A stretch of DNA of 64,000 bases from Gemmatimonadota bacterium (GCA_016712265.1 JADJRJ010000031.1:62001-126000); one strand, 5' to 3'. Positions 8,171 through 16,512 are shown, counted from the stretch's first letter. The notes: generated by a model from the letters alone, not told the origin. Numbers and translations: made by a program.

Positions 8171-10301
8171 GACACCAGCTTGGACCGCGGGCTGCCCCCG
8201 CGCAATACGTCGGGCGACGTTCGGGGTCGCCATCGCCGCCCTCGCGTCGTCGGCGCAGGCGCCTAACGATCCGCCCCTGCGCGGCTTCTCCCCGGCCGCC
8301 GCCGCGGAGCAACATGCCATCGAGCGGCGCCTCGCCGCCCTCATCAGTCGCGACTCGACCGGGGCCGCCTTCCGCGCGTTCACGCGCGTGCCGCATCCAG
8401 CCGGCACGGTGGCCAATCGCAGGATAGCCGAGGATATCGCGGCCCGGTTTCGGCGCTACGGATGGGAGGATGTGAAGATCACGTCGTACGACGTGCTGCT
8501 TCCATTCCCCGATTCCGTGAGCGTGCAATTGGTCGCGCCCACGCGGTTCACCGCGACGCTGCGCGAGCCTGCGGTGTCCGTCGATCCCGATACGCGTGCG
8601 GATGCGGGCCCCACCTACCTGGGGATGTCGGCCTCCGGCGACGTCACGGGGGAGCTGATCTACGCCAACAGCGGCAACCCGGCCGACTACGACTGGTTGG
8701 AGTCTCAGGGGATCTCCGTGCGCGGCAAGATCGCGATCGTTCGGTATTCCAATCCCTACAGCTACCGCGGCTTCAAGGCGCAAACCGCCGAGCAACGCGG
8801 CGTGAAGGCGATGTTGATCTACTCGGACCCGCAGGAAGACGGGTACCGGCGCGGGCTCACCTTCCCCGATGGGCCCTGGGGGCCGGAGGGGCACCTGCAA
8901 CGCGGGGCGATCTCCTACGACTTCATTGCGTCCGGGGACCCCCTGACCCCCGGGTGGGCCTCGGTGACTGGTGCGCGCCGACTGGCCGAGGCCGAGGTGC
9001 CGTCGATCCCGAAGATCATTGCCGTTCCGCTCTCGGCGCGTGATGCCGCCCCCCTGCTGCGGAGCTTGCGGGGGCCGGTCGCGCCGCCGGGCTGGCAGGG
9101 GGCGCTTCCGTTTACGTATCGGGTTGGCAGCGGACCCGGGGTGGTCAAGGTGGTCGTGCAGATGGACGGCAAACGACGCACCATCCACAATGTCGAGGCG
9201 CGCCTCCGCGGCTCGGCTGAACCGGATCGCACCGTCCTGCTTGGCAACCATCACGACGCCTGGGTCTATGGCGCGGTGGATCCGTCCAGCGGCACGGCGA
9301 CGCAGATGGAATTGGCGCGCACGCTCGGGTTGCTGAAGGCGCAGGGGGTGCGCCCCCGGCGGACCCTGGTGATGAACAGCTGGGACGCCGAGGAATGGCA
9401 CCTCACCGGGTCGACCGAGTGGGGCGAGGAGTTTGCGGAGGAGCTGCGACGGGGAGCGGTGGCGTACCTTAACGTCGACGGCTCCACCAGCGGACCGGCG
9501 TTCGGCGCCTCGGCGGTGGCGAGCCTCAACCCGATCATCACCGAGACGGTGCGTGACGTGATTGACCCCGGGACGAACGAGTCGATCCTGGCCACCTGGG
9601 CGAAGCGCGAGGGGAAGGGGGGCGATCCGTCGAGCCTGCCGACGAACACCCTCGGCTCCGGGTCGGACTACACCGTGTTCCTCAACTTCCTCGGCATCCC
9701 GATCGTCGACATGGCCTTTTCGGGGCCGTACGGGGTGTACCACTCGATCTACGACAACCACTACTGGATGACCCGCCACGGCGATCCGGGCTTTCGCTAC
9801 ATGACGGCGATGGTCGAGGTGTGGGGACGCATGGCGCTCCGCCTGGCCAACGCCGAGGTGCTGCCTCACGACTTCGTCGCGTACGCGGACCGGGTGCGTG
9901 GCTTCGTCCGGGCGCTCGAGGGGCTGGATGGTGTGGCCGCCAACCTCGACCTGTCCGACCTGCACGCTGCCGTTGGTGAGTGGGCGCGCGTGGCAGCGGA
10001 GGTGGACGGCGCGCTGGCGCGCGCCACGTCGACCGGGGGTTCAGAGAATGCCGCCGTCCTGAATGAGGCACTGCGTTCCGCCGAGCAGGGCTTCCTGCTG
10101 GACGAGGGCATCCCCGGTCGGCCGACCTTCAAGCACGCCCTGTATGCCCCGCGACCGACCTACGCGGCGCTCGAGCTCCCGGGGGTCCGTGAGGCGATCG
10201 AGGCGAAGGATTGGACGCGGGCACGTGCGCAGGGGGTCGCGCTGGCGGCGCGGATCCGCGCCGTGACCGCACGGCTGCGTGCGGGGCTCGGCCCACGGTA
10301 G
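8169..10301 (+). CDS. Exported M28 metallopeptidase, glutamate carboxypeptidase II-like
   Basis: A 710-residue zinc peptidase with the three-part layout of glutamate carboxypeptidase II/PSMA: protease-associated domain (roughly residues 110-270), M28 catalytic domain (roughly 335-560) and transferrin-receptor-like dimerisation domain (C-terminal 130). Zinc-site motifs are visible: GNHHDAWVYGAVDPSSG (His361/362 region and the bridging Asp), NSWDAEEW (catalytic Glu pair), YLNVDGS, and HSIYDNHYW with the last His. The N-terminus (to about residue 32, ending SSAQA) is a signal peptide, so it acts in the periplasm or outside, removing acidic C-terminal residues from peptides (known for the family). 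ATG 8169 is the only start that keeps the signal; GTG 8142 is possible. Confidence 0.88.
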   Translation: MTPAWTAGCPRAIRRATFGVAIAALASSAQAPNDPPLRGFSPAAAAEQHAIERRLAALISRDSTGAAFRAFTRVPHPAGTVANRRIAEDIAARFRRYGWEDVKITSYDVLLPFPDSVSVQLVAPTRFTATLREPAVSVDPDTRADAGPTYLGMSASGDVTGELIYANSGNPADYDWLESQGISVRGKIAIVRYSNPYSYRGFKAQTAEQRGVKAMLIYSDPQEDGYRRGLTFPDGPWGPEGHLQRGAISYDFIASGDPLTPGWASVTGARRLAEAEVPSIPKIIAVPLSARDAAPLLRSLRGPVAPPGWQGALPFTYRVGSGPGVVKVVVQMDGKRRTIHNVEARLRGSAEPDRTVLLGNHHDAWVYGAVDPSSGTATQMELARTLGLLKAQGVRPRRTLVMNSWDAEEWHLTGSTEWGEEFAEELRRGAVAYLNVDGSTSGPAFGASAVASLNPIITETVRDVIDPGTNESILATWAKREGKGGDPSSLPTNTLGSGSDYTVFLNFLGIPIVDMAFSGPYGVYHSIYDNHYWMTRHGDPGFRYMTAMVEVWGRMALRLANAEVLPHDFVAYADRVRGFVRALEGLDGVAANLDLSDLHAAVGEWARVAAEVDGALARATSTGGSENAAVLNEALRSAEQGFLLDEGIPGRPTFKHALYAPRPTYAALELPGVREAIEAKDWTRARAQGVALAARIRAVTARLRAGLGPR

Positions 10302-10309
10302 TCCCGCCC

Positions 10310-10759
10310 TCAGGTCAGGTCCGGATACGGCGTCACATACTCGAAGCTGAACACACGCCGGATCCGCTCCATGTCGCGGCTGTTGCGGGTAACCAGCACC
10401 ACGCCCGCCTCGCGACAAGAGTGCGCCAACAGGACGTCGAACGCGAAGCTCCGCGTCACCTTGTTCAGCTGCAGTCCCGCATCATCGTGTAACGTCCCGA
10501 GGGCGGTCCCCAGCGCTTCCCACGCGCGTGCACTGGGCGTCAGGATGCGCCCGCGCCGCTCAAAGGGGCCCAGGATCTCGCCCTCGACCAGTTTGCGCGC
10601 ACGCGCATCCCGCGTACCCGCGCGCAGCTCCGCGCTCACGATCGCGCTCAGGTAGAGGCCGGGCGCCGCCCACTGAGTGAACTCCTGCAACGCCGTCAGC
10701 GCACCGGCGTCGTGACTGGCATCGATGTAGCAGTTCGTGTCGAGTGCGTACTTCCGCAC
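10310..10759 (-). CDS. PIN-domain toxin (VapC-like ribonuclease)
   Basis: A 149-residue PIN-domain protein. It begins VRKYALDTNCYIDAS, whose Asp7 in the ALDTN motif is the first metal-binding acid. Further acids fit the fold: Glu in SAELRAGT and Asp in AFDVLLAHSC, followed by VLVTRNSRDMERI. VapC-type toxins cleave specific RNAs (known). The GTG start (10759-10757) shares one base with the TAG stop of the antitoxin gene, so the pair is translationally coupled. The longer frame reading through the antitoxin is discarded. It converges on the M28 gene with an 8-bp gap. Confidence 0.88.
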   Translation of the reverse strand: MRKYALDTNCYIDASHDAGALTALQEFTQWAAPGLYLSAIVSAELRAGTRDARARKLVEGEILGPFERRGRILTPSARAWEALGTALGTLHDDAGLQLNKVTRSFAFDVLLAHSCREAGVVLVTRNSRDMERIRRVFSFEYVTPYPDLT

Positions 10760-10986
10760 TAGCCGCGCCGCGCCAAGGCCAGCCCCGCCAACGCCTGCAC
10801 GCCGCGCGCCACCTCGGCTCGGAACGCGACGAGATCGATGGCCCGTTCGACGGTCTCGCGCTCGGTCGTCGCCCCGAGGACCGCCTGGGCCCGTTTGAGC
10901 GCCTTCGGGTCGAGCCAGAACTCCTTCCGCACCTTCCCCTCGCGCCCCTCGGGGCGCGGACGACTGGGTCGCTTCGTGGAAGACAT
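10759..10986 (-). CDS. Ribbon-helix-helix-type antitoxin of the PIN toxin
   Basis: A 75-residue, Arg/Lys-rich protein immediately upstream of the PIN toxin and overlapping it by one base. The central part (RKEFWLDPKALKRAQAVL then TTERETVERAIDLVAF) has the strand-helix-helix look of an Arc/MetJ-type DNA-binding antitoxin; the C-terminus would neutralise the toxin. Start ATG 10986 is supported by a GAGG ribosome-binding site 6 nt upstream and by the operator/promoter at 11004-11042. By analogy with VapB-type antitoxins, it should repress its own promoter. The exact antitoxin subfamily is not certain. Confidence 0.82.
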   Translation of the reverse strand: MSSTKRPSRPRPEGREGKVRKEFWLDPKALKRAQAVLGATTERETVERAIDLVAFRAEVARGVQALAGLALARRG

Positions 10987-11003
10987 CGCGCGCCTCGGCT
11001 GGT

Positions 11004-11042
11004 GTACGGACAAGTATCGCCGCCTGTCCGTACGCTGCGCAA
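11004..11042 (-). promoter_or_regulatory. Toxin-antitoxin promoter and operator
   Basis: A perfect 9-bp inverted repeat, GTACGGACA (11004-11012) and TGTCCGTAC (11025-11033), with a 12-nt spacer. On the minus strand, a -35 box TTGCGC (11042-11037) and a -10 box GATACT (11018-11013) are 18 nt apart, so the inverted repeat encloses the -10 region. This is the expected layout for autorepression by the antitoxin. Confidence 0.7.
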
Positions 11043-11125
11043 GGGATGCCAACTGGCATAATCGAACGCAACATCATGCGGACCAAGCGGGGTGGTCGTC
11101 CCGCCGGGGCTGCGGTGGGATCACG

Positions 11126-11213
11126 GGGCGACAGTCCAAGCGGTCTGGCCACAGCTTCAGTTAGCCCGCACGTGAGTCTTGGGTCGCTGGACGGCGCGCG
11201 CGGACTGTCGCCC
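11126..11213. repeat. 12-bp perfect inverted repeat upstream of the protease-FHA operon
   Basis: GGGCGACAGTCC (11126-11137) and its exact reverse complement (11202-11213) are separated by 64 nt, within the 275-bp spacer between the antitoxin start and the protease start. It could be a long-range operator, the ends of a miniature element, or a structured leader. No other gene or RNA is evident in this spacer; a CATAAT hexamer at 11057 has no good -35 box. Confidence 0.55.
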
Positions 11214-11261
11214 AACGTGATCTGTCTGCAGCTTAGGCACTCGCGACTCCACCGGACGCCC

Positions 11262-12533
11262 ATGCGAACACCGTGTCTTGCCTTTTGCACCGCCGTCTGC
11301 CTCGGCACCGCCCCGGGGATGGCGGTCGCTCAGCCGCCGAGTGTCGCGACGTCCGACGTGTTCCAGCGCTACGCGGACCGCGTCGTCAAGATCCAGGTCG
11401 TGGAGACCGGCTCGGCGGCGAAGTCCGGGATCGGCTCCGGGTTCTTTGTCAGTGCCGACGGCCAGCTCGTCACGAACTACCATGTGATCGCCGAGCTGAT
11501 CCAGTCGCCGGGCCGCTATCGCGCCGAGTACCTCGACGCGCAGGGACAGGCTCATACGGCCGAGGTGCTCGGCGTGGACGTCATCAGCGACCTCGCGGTG
11601 CTCTCCACGACCACGCGGCCGAGTCGGTTCTTCGAGATCGCGGCCGGGGCGGTGCCACAGGGGACGCGCTTGTATTCGCTTGGACATCCCCGTGACCTGG
11701 GGTTGAGCATCGTCGAGGGCACCTACAACGGCCAGCTGGCGCATACCCGGCATCCGCGCATCCATTTCACGGGGGCGATCAACCAGGGGATGAGTGGCGG
11801 GCCGACGATCACGGAGGATGGGCGCGTGATCGGGGTCAATGTCGCGACGGCGGGGAACCAGATCGGATTCCTTGTCCCGGTGGCGCAGGTGGCGAACCTG
11901 CTTGGCCAGGTGCGGAATCCGTCGGCGAACCCGCCAGTGCGCACCCTTGCGCAGGTCGCGGCGGCGTTGCGACAGGACCAGGACGGGTGGCTGGGACGGC
12001 TCTTTGTCGAGCGGCCGAAGGAGATCACCCTCGGCCCCTGGCGTGTGCTGACGGAGCCCACACCAACATTCCGCTGCTGGGCCGATGCGGACCGGACCCG
12101 CGAACGCACGTACGAGAGTGTCGTGCACTCGTGTGAGACCGACGACGACGTCTATCTCGCGAGTGACCACAGTACCGGGACCGTGCGCGTCGAGCACCAA
12201 CTGCTGACGACGCAGCAGATGAACGCGGTGCGCTTCTACAGCTTGTTCAGTTCCACCTTCGGCGCGGATGGGGCGCCGGGGGGGGACGTGGAGCACGTGA
12301 CGAGCTGGCGGTGCGAGTCGCGCAACGTGAAGCACGAGGCGATGCGGATGCGCGCGGTGTTGTGCCTCCGCCGGTATCGCAAGCTGGAGGGGTTGTATGA
12401 CGGACAGCTCAAGGTGGCCGTGCTCGGCCGTCGCAACGCAGGCCTCATCTCCACGATGACTGTGGCTGGCGCGTCGTTCGAGAACCTGCAGCGCCTCACG
12501 ACGCGCTACCTGGAGTTCATCACATGGAACTGA
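11262..12533 (+). CDS. Exported trypsin-like serine protease with unknown C-terminal domain
   Basis: A 423-residue protein: signal peptide ending AVAQ (about residue 22), a chymotrypsin-fold protease domain (about 30-220), and a C-terminal domain of about 180 residues I do not recognise. The triad is visible: His in TNYHVI, Asp in VISDLAVL, Ser in INQGMSGGPT. It resembles the DegP-type protease core but has no PDZ motif. The C-terminal part carries four cysteines (in FRCWAD, HSCET, WRCES, LCLRR) and may bind a substrate or partner. Start ATG 11262 begins the signal peptide. Its last 10 bases overlap the FHA gene, so the two are translated together and probably act together at the membrane. 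Confidence 0.87.
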   Translation: MRTPCLAFCTAVCLGTAPGMAVAQPPSVATSDVFQRYADRVVKIQVVETGSAAKSGIGSGFFVSADGQLVTNYHVIAELIQSPGRYRAEYLDAQGQAHTAEVLGVDVISDLAVLSTTTRPSRFFEIAAGAVPQGTRLYSLGHPRDLGLSIVEGTYNGQLAHTRHPRIHFTGAINQGMSGGPTITEDGRVIGVNVATAGNQIGFLVPVAQVANLLGQVRNPSANPPVRTLAQVAAALRQDQDGWLGRLFVERPKEITLGPWRVLTEPTPTFRCWADADRTRERTYESVVHSCETDDDVYLASDHSTGTVRVEHQLLTTQQMNAVRFYSLFSSTFGADGAPGGDVEHVTSWRCESRNVKHEAMRMRAVLCLRRYRKLEGLYDGQLKVAVLGRRNAGLISTMTVAGASFENLQRLTTRYLEFITWN

Positions 12534-13546
12534 TCCTTGAGGTGGAGCGGGCCGGTGGGGCAAAGAGCTGGCATGCGCTGGGAGAGACGCCGCTCACGAT
12601 CGGGCGCGGGCTGCGCAACGCGGTGATCCTGGAGGATCCGTACGTGGACGCCCAGCACCTCCAGGTCGTGCATGGTGACGATGGGAGCTGGTGCATCGAG
12701 GATGTGGGGAGCAGCAACGGCGTCTGGCTTGGTGCGCAGCGGCTGGCGGGCCGGCTGGCGCTGCACCCCGGGCAGGAGTTCCGCGCGGGTCGCACGATCA
12801 TTCGGGTGCGCGACCGCGATGAGCCGGTGGCCGCGGCGTTGCCCGACCGTCCGGTCGCTGTGCCGGTGGCGGAGGCGGCGGTGGTTCCCCACGAGCCCGT
12901 GTTGGCACCGCGACTTGGCGCGCGCCGCGGAGGACCGGTGGCGGCTGCCGCAATCGCCGCGATCACCGTGTTCTCCTGGTCGACCTCCACGGCACGCACG
13001 GTCGGCAGCGAATTGTTTGCCTCGGCAAGTGCCAGCTGGCTCTTCCTCGCCGTGTGGGCCGGGATCTGGGCGATACTGGGTCGCATCATCTCGCAGCGTT
13101 TCTTCTACCAGGGGCACCTGGTCATCGCGTCGGTGGCGAGCCTGGTGGCGCTTGCGCTCGTCACGCTGAGCGGCTGGGTGACCTTCCTGTTTCCGGGGTC
13201 GGTCGTGTGGGACGGCGTGATGACGGCCGGTGCGATCGCCTTTGTGGCGGCGACGGTGACGGCGCACCTCGGCCTGGCCACGCACATCCGGCGCGAGCGG
13301 CTGGTGCGGACGGCCGTGACGATGTGTGCGACGATGCTGACGCTCCTTGGGGTGTCGGCCCTGCTGGATGACGATCGCTTCTCGGACGTTCCGTCGATCG
13401 TCTCGGTGCTCAAGCCGCTACGCCCCGGCCTGGTGCCGGCCATTTCGGTTGCCGAGTTTGGCGAGGCGATCGCCGGGCTGCGTGAGGAGGCGGACGAGCT
13501 GGCGAAGAAGGGCGAGCTGCCGCCGACGGGGCTCGACCTCGAGTAG
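12524..13546 (+). CDS. FHA-domain membrane protein partnered with the protease
   Basis: A 340-residue protein. Residues 1-100 form a forkhead-associated domain, which binds phosphothreonine peptides (known): TIGRGLRNAV supplies the GR, DAQHLQV the xxH, and SSNGVWL the SNG motif. After a Pro/Ala/Val linker there are about five TM helices (about 145-285), then a short acidic C-terminal tail containing a coiled-coil-like stretch. The FHA domain would be cytosolic and the protease exported, so the membrane segment may relay a kinase signal to the periplasm; that is inference. No Ser/Thr kinase gene is in the window. It overlaps the protease gene by 10 bp and is followed by a short hairpin (13556-13572). 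Confidence 0.82.
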   Translation: MELILEVERAGGAKSWHALGETPLTIGRGLRNAVILEDPYVDAQHLQVVHGDDGSWCIEDVGSSNGVWLGAQRLAGRLALHPGQEFRAGRTIIRVRDRDEPVAAALPDRPVAVPVAEAAVVPHEPVLAPRLGARRGGPVAAAAIAAITVFSWSTSTARTVGSELFASASASWLFLAVWAGIWAILGRIISQRFFYQGHLVIASVASLVALALVTLSGWVTFLFPGSVVWDGVMTAGAIAFVAATVTAHLGLATHIRRERLVRTAVTMCATMLTLLGVSALLDDDRFSDVPSIVSVLKPLRPGLVPAISVAEFGEAIAGLREEADELAKKGELPPTGLDLE

Positions 13547-13609
13547 GTGCCGGGGTCTGGTTGACGACCAGAGTGCGGTCTTGGGTACGATTGACGGGCG
13601 ATTCGTCGG

Positions 13610-13638
13610 TTGCCTGGCCGGTATCGCCAACGTAATGT
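13610..13638 (+). promoter_or_regulatory. Promoter of the yfiT-lrp-eamA operon, leaderless type
   Basis: TTGCCT (13610-13615), a 17-nt spacer and TAATGT (13633-13638). The ATG at 13645 lies 6 nt after the -10 box, so transcription would begin at or next to the start codon. No Shine-Dalgarno sequence is visible. Confidence 0.55.
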
Positions 13639-13644
13639 CTCCGC

Positions 13645-14175
13645 ATGACAGAAGACATGCGCTTTCCGATCGGTCCGTTCTCGCCTCCGGCCTCCCCGGC
13701 GAAGGACCGGGCCGCGACCATTCGCCGCCTCGCTCGCATTCCGGCGTCGCTCCGGCTCGCCGTCGCTGACCTGTCCGAGGGGCAACTCGGTACCCCGTAC
13801 CGTCCCGGGGGGTGGAGCGTGCGCCAGCTGGTGCACCACGTCGCGGACAGCCACCTGAACTTCTACCTGCGCCTCAAGCTGGCCCTCACCGAGTCGAATC
13901 CCACGATCCGGCCGTACGAGGAGCAGTTGTGGGCGGAGCTGGCTGATGTCGCGACCACGCCCCTGGCCACCTCGCTCGCCATCCTCGACGGGGTTCACGA
14001 GCGCGCGGATCGCGTGCTGCGATCGCTCGCCGCTGCCGACTTCGACCGGACCTACGTACATCCGGCATCAGGACAACACACCATCGACTACCTGATCGCC
14101 ATGTACGCGTGGCACGGGGAGCACCATGTGGCCCACGTGACGCAGCTGCGCGCGCGCGAGGGGTGGCTGGCGTGA
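13645..14175 (+). CDS. yfiT: YfiT/BstA-like DinB-superfamily metal-dependent transferase
   Basis: A 176-residue four-helix DinB-fold protein close to Bacillus YfiT, a putative metal-dependent hydrolase later linked to thiol transfer (bacillithiol S-transferase, established for the family). The metal-binding histidines are in QLVHHVADSHLN and YAWHGEHHVAHV; the GGWSVRQLVHH and HHVAHV patterns are characteristic. There is no signal peptide, so it is cytoplasmic. The second in-frame ATG (13657) is an alternative start, but the -10 box sits 6 nt before 13645. It leads an operon with an Lrp regulator (GTGA overlap) and a DMT transporter. The thiol it uses in this organism is unknown. Confidence 0.82.
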   Translation: MTEDMRFPIGPFSPPASPAKDRAATIRRLARIPASLRLAVADLSEGQLGTPYRPGGWSVRQLVHHVADSHLNFYLRLKLALTESNPTIRPYEEQLWAELADVATTPLATSLAILDGVHERADRVLRSLAAADFDRTYVHPASGQHTIDYLIAMYAWHGEHHVAHVTQLRAREGWLA

Positions 14176-14645
14176 GTCCCGCCGCGTTCGACGACGTCGA
14201 TCGCCACATCCTGCGGGTCCTGCAGCTGAACGCGCGCACGAGCAACGCGGATATTGCTCGCGACCTCGACATGGCGCCGTCGGCCATTCTGGAGCGCATT
14301 CGCAAGTTGGAGCAGCGCGGCATCATCACCGGCTACGAAGCGCGACTGGCCCCGAAGGCGCTGGGACTGGGGCTGACCGCCTTCGTGTTCGCGCGCTTCA
14401 CGGCGTCCGGTGGTGGCGACGAAACCGACCGGGCGCTCGCCACCATTCCCGAGGTGAGTGAGATCCACCACGTGGCGGGCGAGGACTGCCTGCTCGTGAA
14501 GCTGCGGGTGCGGGATACGGACGACCTGTCGCGCGTGCTGGGCGAGATCAAGCAGCAGCCGCACCTCACGCAGACGCGGACCACGATTGTCCTGTCGACG
14601 GCCAAGGAATCGAGCACGATCACCGTCCCCACGGACCCTTCGTGA
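14172..14645 (+). CDS. Lrp/AsnC-family transcriptional regulator
   Basis: A 157-residue regulator with an N-terminal winged helix-turn-helix (residues 8-58: DDVDRHILRVLQLNARTSNADI, then APSAILERIRKLEQRGIITGYEA) and a C-terminal RAM (Lrp ligand-binding) domain (about 65-145: VSEIHHVAGEDCLLVKLRVRD). The GTG start at 14172 forms a GTGA overlap with the stop of the preceding gene; GTG 14163 is an alternative three codons earlier. Lrp proteins sense amino acids and form octamers (known). Its position before an EamA-type exporter suggests it controls that transporter, as in many Lrp-exporter pairs; this is inference. Confidence 0.88.
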   Translation: MSPAAFDDVDRHILRVLQLNARTSNADIARDLDMAPSAILERIRKLEQRGIITGYEARLAPKALGLGLTAFVFARFTASGGGDETDRALATIPEVSEIHHVAGEDCLLVKLRVRDTDDLSRVLGEIKQQPHLTQTRTTIVLSTAKESSTITVPTDPS

Positions 14646-15532
14646 CGCCACGCGACCTGGTGGAGTTGGTGTTGCTCGCGGCCATCTGGGGAGCGTCGTT
14701 CCTCTTCCAGCGCGTCGCTGCTCCCGAGTTTGGCCCGGTGCCTCTCGTGGCGACACGCGTCGGGATCGCGGCGGTCATCCTGCTCGGCCTGCTGGTCGCG
14801 CAGGGCGGGCTGCGCGGGGTACGCACGCACTGGCGTTCGCTCCTCCTGCTCGGCGCCATCAACACCGCGATTCCCTTCACGCTGTTTGCCTTCGCCACGC
14901 TGCATGTCACTGCGGGCATTGCGTCCGTGCTCAACGGCACGGTGCCCCTCTGGGCGGGGGCGATCGCTCGTTTCTGGTTCAGGGAACGCCTCGGCCCGAA
15001 CAAGACGGCCGGGTTGCTGCTGGGTTTCGTTGGTGTGGTGATGCTGGTCTGGCGGGATGGTGGGCGGGCGGGAGGTCCTGGGGTGGTAGCGGGACTGCTG
15101 GCGGCGTTCCTCTACGCCATCGCGGCGCACCTCTCGCGCCGTCGCCTGGCCACGGTGGATCCCATGGTCGTCGCCGCCGGCTCACAGGTTGGCGCGTTGC
15201 TGCTCACGGTCGGACCCGCTGTCGCGCTCCTTCCTGCGACCCCAATCTCCGCCCGGGCCGCGACAGCCGGAATCCTGTTGGGGGTGTTCTGCACCGGGGT
15301 GGCGTATGTCCTCTTCTTTCGGCTGATCCGTCGCATCGGGGCCATGCGCACGATGTCCGTCTCCTACCTGATTCCAGTGTTCGGGATGCTCTGGGGCTGG
15401 GTCTTCCTGCGCGAAGGGGTCACGTTGCGCATGGGGATCGGTGCCGCGCTCGTCCTCGCCGGCGTGGCATTCGCCACTGGCGTACTGCAACCCATCCCCG
15501 AGTCCGCGACGGTCGAGCGACGGCCTGCCTAG
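14642..15532 (+). CDS. EamA-family drug/metabolite transporter
   Basis: A 296-residue integral membrane protein with ten predicted TM helices in two EamA halves (about 5-140 and 150-285). Typical features are the LVLLAAIWGASFLFQRVA opening, the ATLHVTAGIASVLNGTVPL helix and the SVSYLIPVFGMLWGWVFLREG segment of the second half. The GTG start overlaps the stop of the Lrp gene (GTGA). Family members export amino acids or metabolites (known). Paired with the Lrp regulator, an amino-acid exporter is likely; the substrate cannot be read from sequence. Confidence 0.87.
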   Translation: MTPRDLVELVLLAAIWGASFLFQRVAAPEFGPVPLVATRVGIAAVILLGLLVAQGGLRGVRTHWRSLLLLGAINTAIPFTLFAFATLHVTAGIASVLNGTVPLWAGAIARFWFRERLGPNKTAGLLLGFVGVVMLVWRDGGRAGGPGVVAGLLAAFLYAIAAHLSRRRLATVDPMVVAAGSQVGALLLTVGPAVALLPATPISARAATAGILLGVFCTGVAYVLFFRLIRRIGAMRTMSVSYLIPVFGMLWGWVFLREGVTLRMGIGAALVLAGVAFATGVLQPIPESATVERRPA

Positions 15533-15544
15533 CTTGGCACCGTC

Positions 15545-16420
15545 ATGAAACCAATACTCGGTCTCTTCGCATTCCTGTGCGCAACGAGCGTCGCCGCACA
15601 GGACGTCATGCGCATTACCACGGAACGTCTGGCGCCAGGGCTCCATGTGTTCTCCGGCTACGCGAACGGCAACGTGCTGGCGCTGGAGACCCGCGATGGA
15701 GTCTTCCTGGTCGACGCGCAGAGCGCCAAGCGGGTGGCCGCGCTCGACACGGCGTTGCGGCAGGTGACGCAGGCGCCGGTGAAGTGGATCGTGAACACGC
15801 ACTACCACGGGGACCACACGGAAGGGAACGCCTTCTTCCGTGCCCGGGGCGCCGAGGTGTGGGCGCATCCTCGCGTGCCGGTGCAGGCGGCGAAGGACAC
15901 GACCATCGCCGCATTGGAATGGCACCGGACCCCGCTGGATCCGGCCGCGATGCCGACCAAGCTGGTAGGCGATCTCCTGGAGATGACGTTAGGCGGCGTG
16001 CGCGTGACCGTGCGACACTACGGGGTCGCGCACACGGACGGGGACCTGCTGACCTGGCTGCCGGCGTACAACGTGCTGCACATCGGCGACCTGTTCGAGG
16101 TGGGCGCCCCGCCGTTCGTTGATTGGTGGGCGGGGGGCAGCCTGGACGGGATGATCAAGGTGATCGACACCGTGCTCACCGAGGTGAACGACTCCACGCG
16201 GATCGTGCCGGGGCACGGGGCGGTGTCCACGCGAGCCGACCTGCGCCGGTATCGCGAGATGCTGGCGACGGTGCGGGCACGCGTTCGCGAAGGGCTCGCC
16301 GCTGGGACGGCGGATGCGGTGCTGGGCGCGTCGGCGGTGGCAGGCTTTGAGGGGATGCTTGGGGGAGAGCGGAGAGCGAAGCAGTTTGGGGGACAAGTGA
16401 TACTCGGGCTTCGTCGGTAG
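15545..16420 (+). CDS. Exported metallo-beta-lactamase-fold hydrolase
   Basis: A 291-residue MBL-fold protein. The signal peptide ends at SVAAQ (about residue 19). The zinc motif HxHxDH is complete: His86, His88, Asp90 and His91 in NTHYHGDHTEGN. The later ligands fall in YGVAHTDGDLL, LHIGDLFE and VPGHGAVS. The layout matches the subclass often annotated as MBL-fold metallo-hydrolase, which includes some beta-lactamases and quorum-sensing lactonases; I cannot choose among them. A TAGCTT hexamer (15530-15535) lies 9 nt before the ATG. It is 12 nt after the eamA-like gene but probably has its own start. Confidence 0.85.
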   Translation: MKPILGLFAFLCATSVAAQDVMRITTERLAPGLHVFSGYANGNVLALETRDGVFLVDAQSAKRVAALDTALRQVTQAPVKWIVNTHYHGDHTEGNAFFRARGAEVWAHPRVPVQAAKDTTIAALEWHRTPLDPAAMPTKLVGDLLEMTLGGVRVTVRHYGVAHTDGDLLTWLPAYNVLHIGDLFEVGAPPFVDWWAGGSLDGMIKVIDTVLTEVNDSTRIVPGHGAVSTRADLRRYREMLATVRARVREGLAAGTADAVLGASAVAGFEGMLGGERRAKQFGGQVILGLRR

Positions 16421-16440
16421 GGGCACAGCAACTCCAAGGG

Positions 16441-16512
16441 CGCAGTACGGGCAGCACGAGCAGCCCGAGGAGCACGGGGGGCACGCGTTCAGCCCGTGCT
16501 GCGCGTACTGCG
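16441..16512. repeat. 18-bp inverted repeat in a nonamer-repeat region
   Basis: The arms 16441-16458 and 16495-16512 are reverse complements except for one base, with a 36-nt loop. The sequence consists of GCACGAG-like nonamer units also found at 30538, 41691 and 60731. It lies between two convergent genes and could act as a bidirectional terminator. Confidence 0.6.

Noticed and set aside
10310..11308. A 332-codon PIN protein with a long N-terminus
   Set aside because: The extension overlaps the antitoxin gene out of frame; GTG 10759 and the one-base overlap define the toxin.
13556..13572. Hairpin TCTGGT/ACCAGA as terminator of the protease-FHA operon
   Set aside because: Only 6 bp and no T run; too weak to list as a feature.
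14587..16122. Plus-strand frame of 511 codons across the EamA and MBL genes
   Set aside because: Out of frame with two genes that have clear family motifs.
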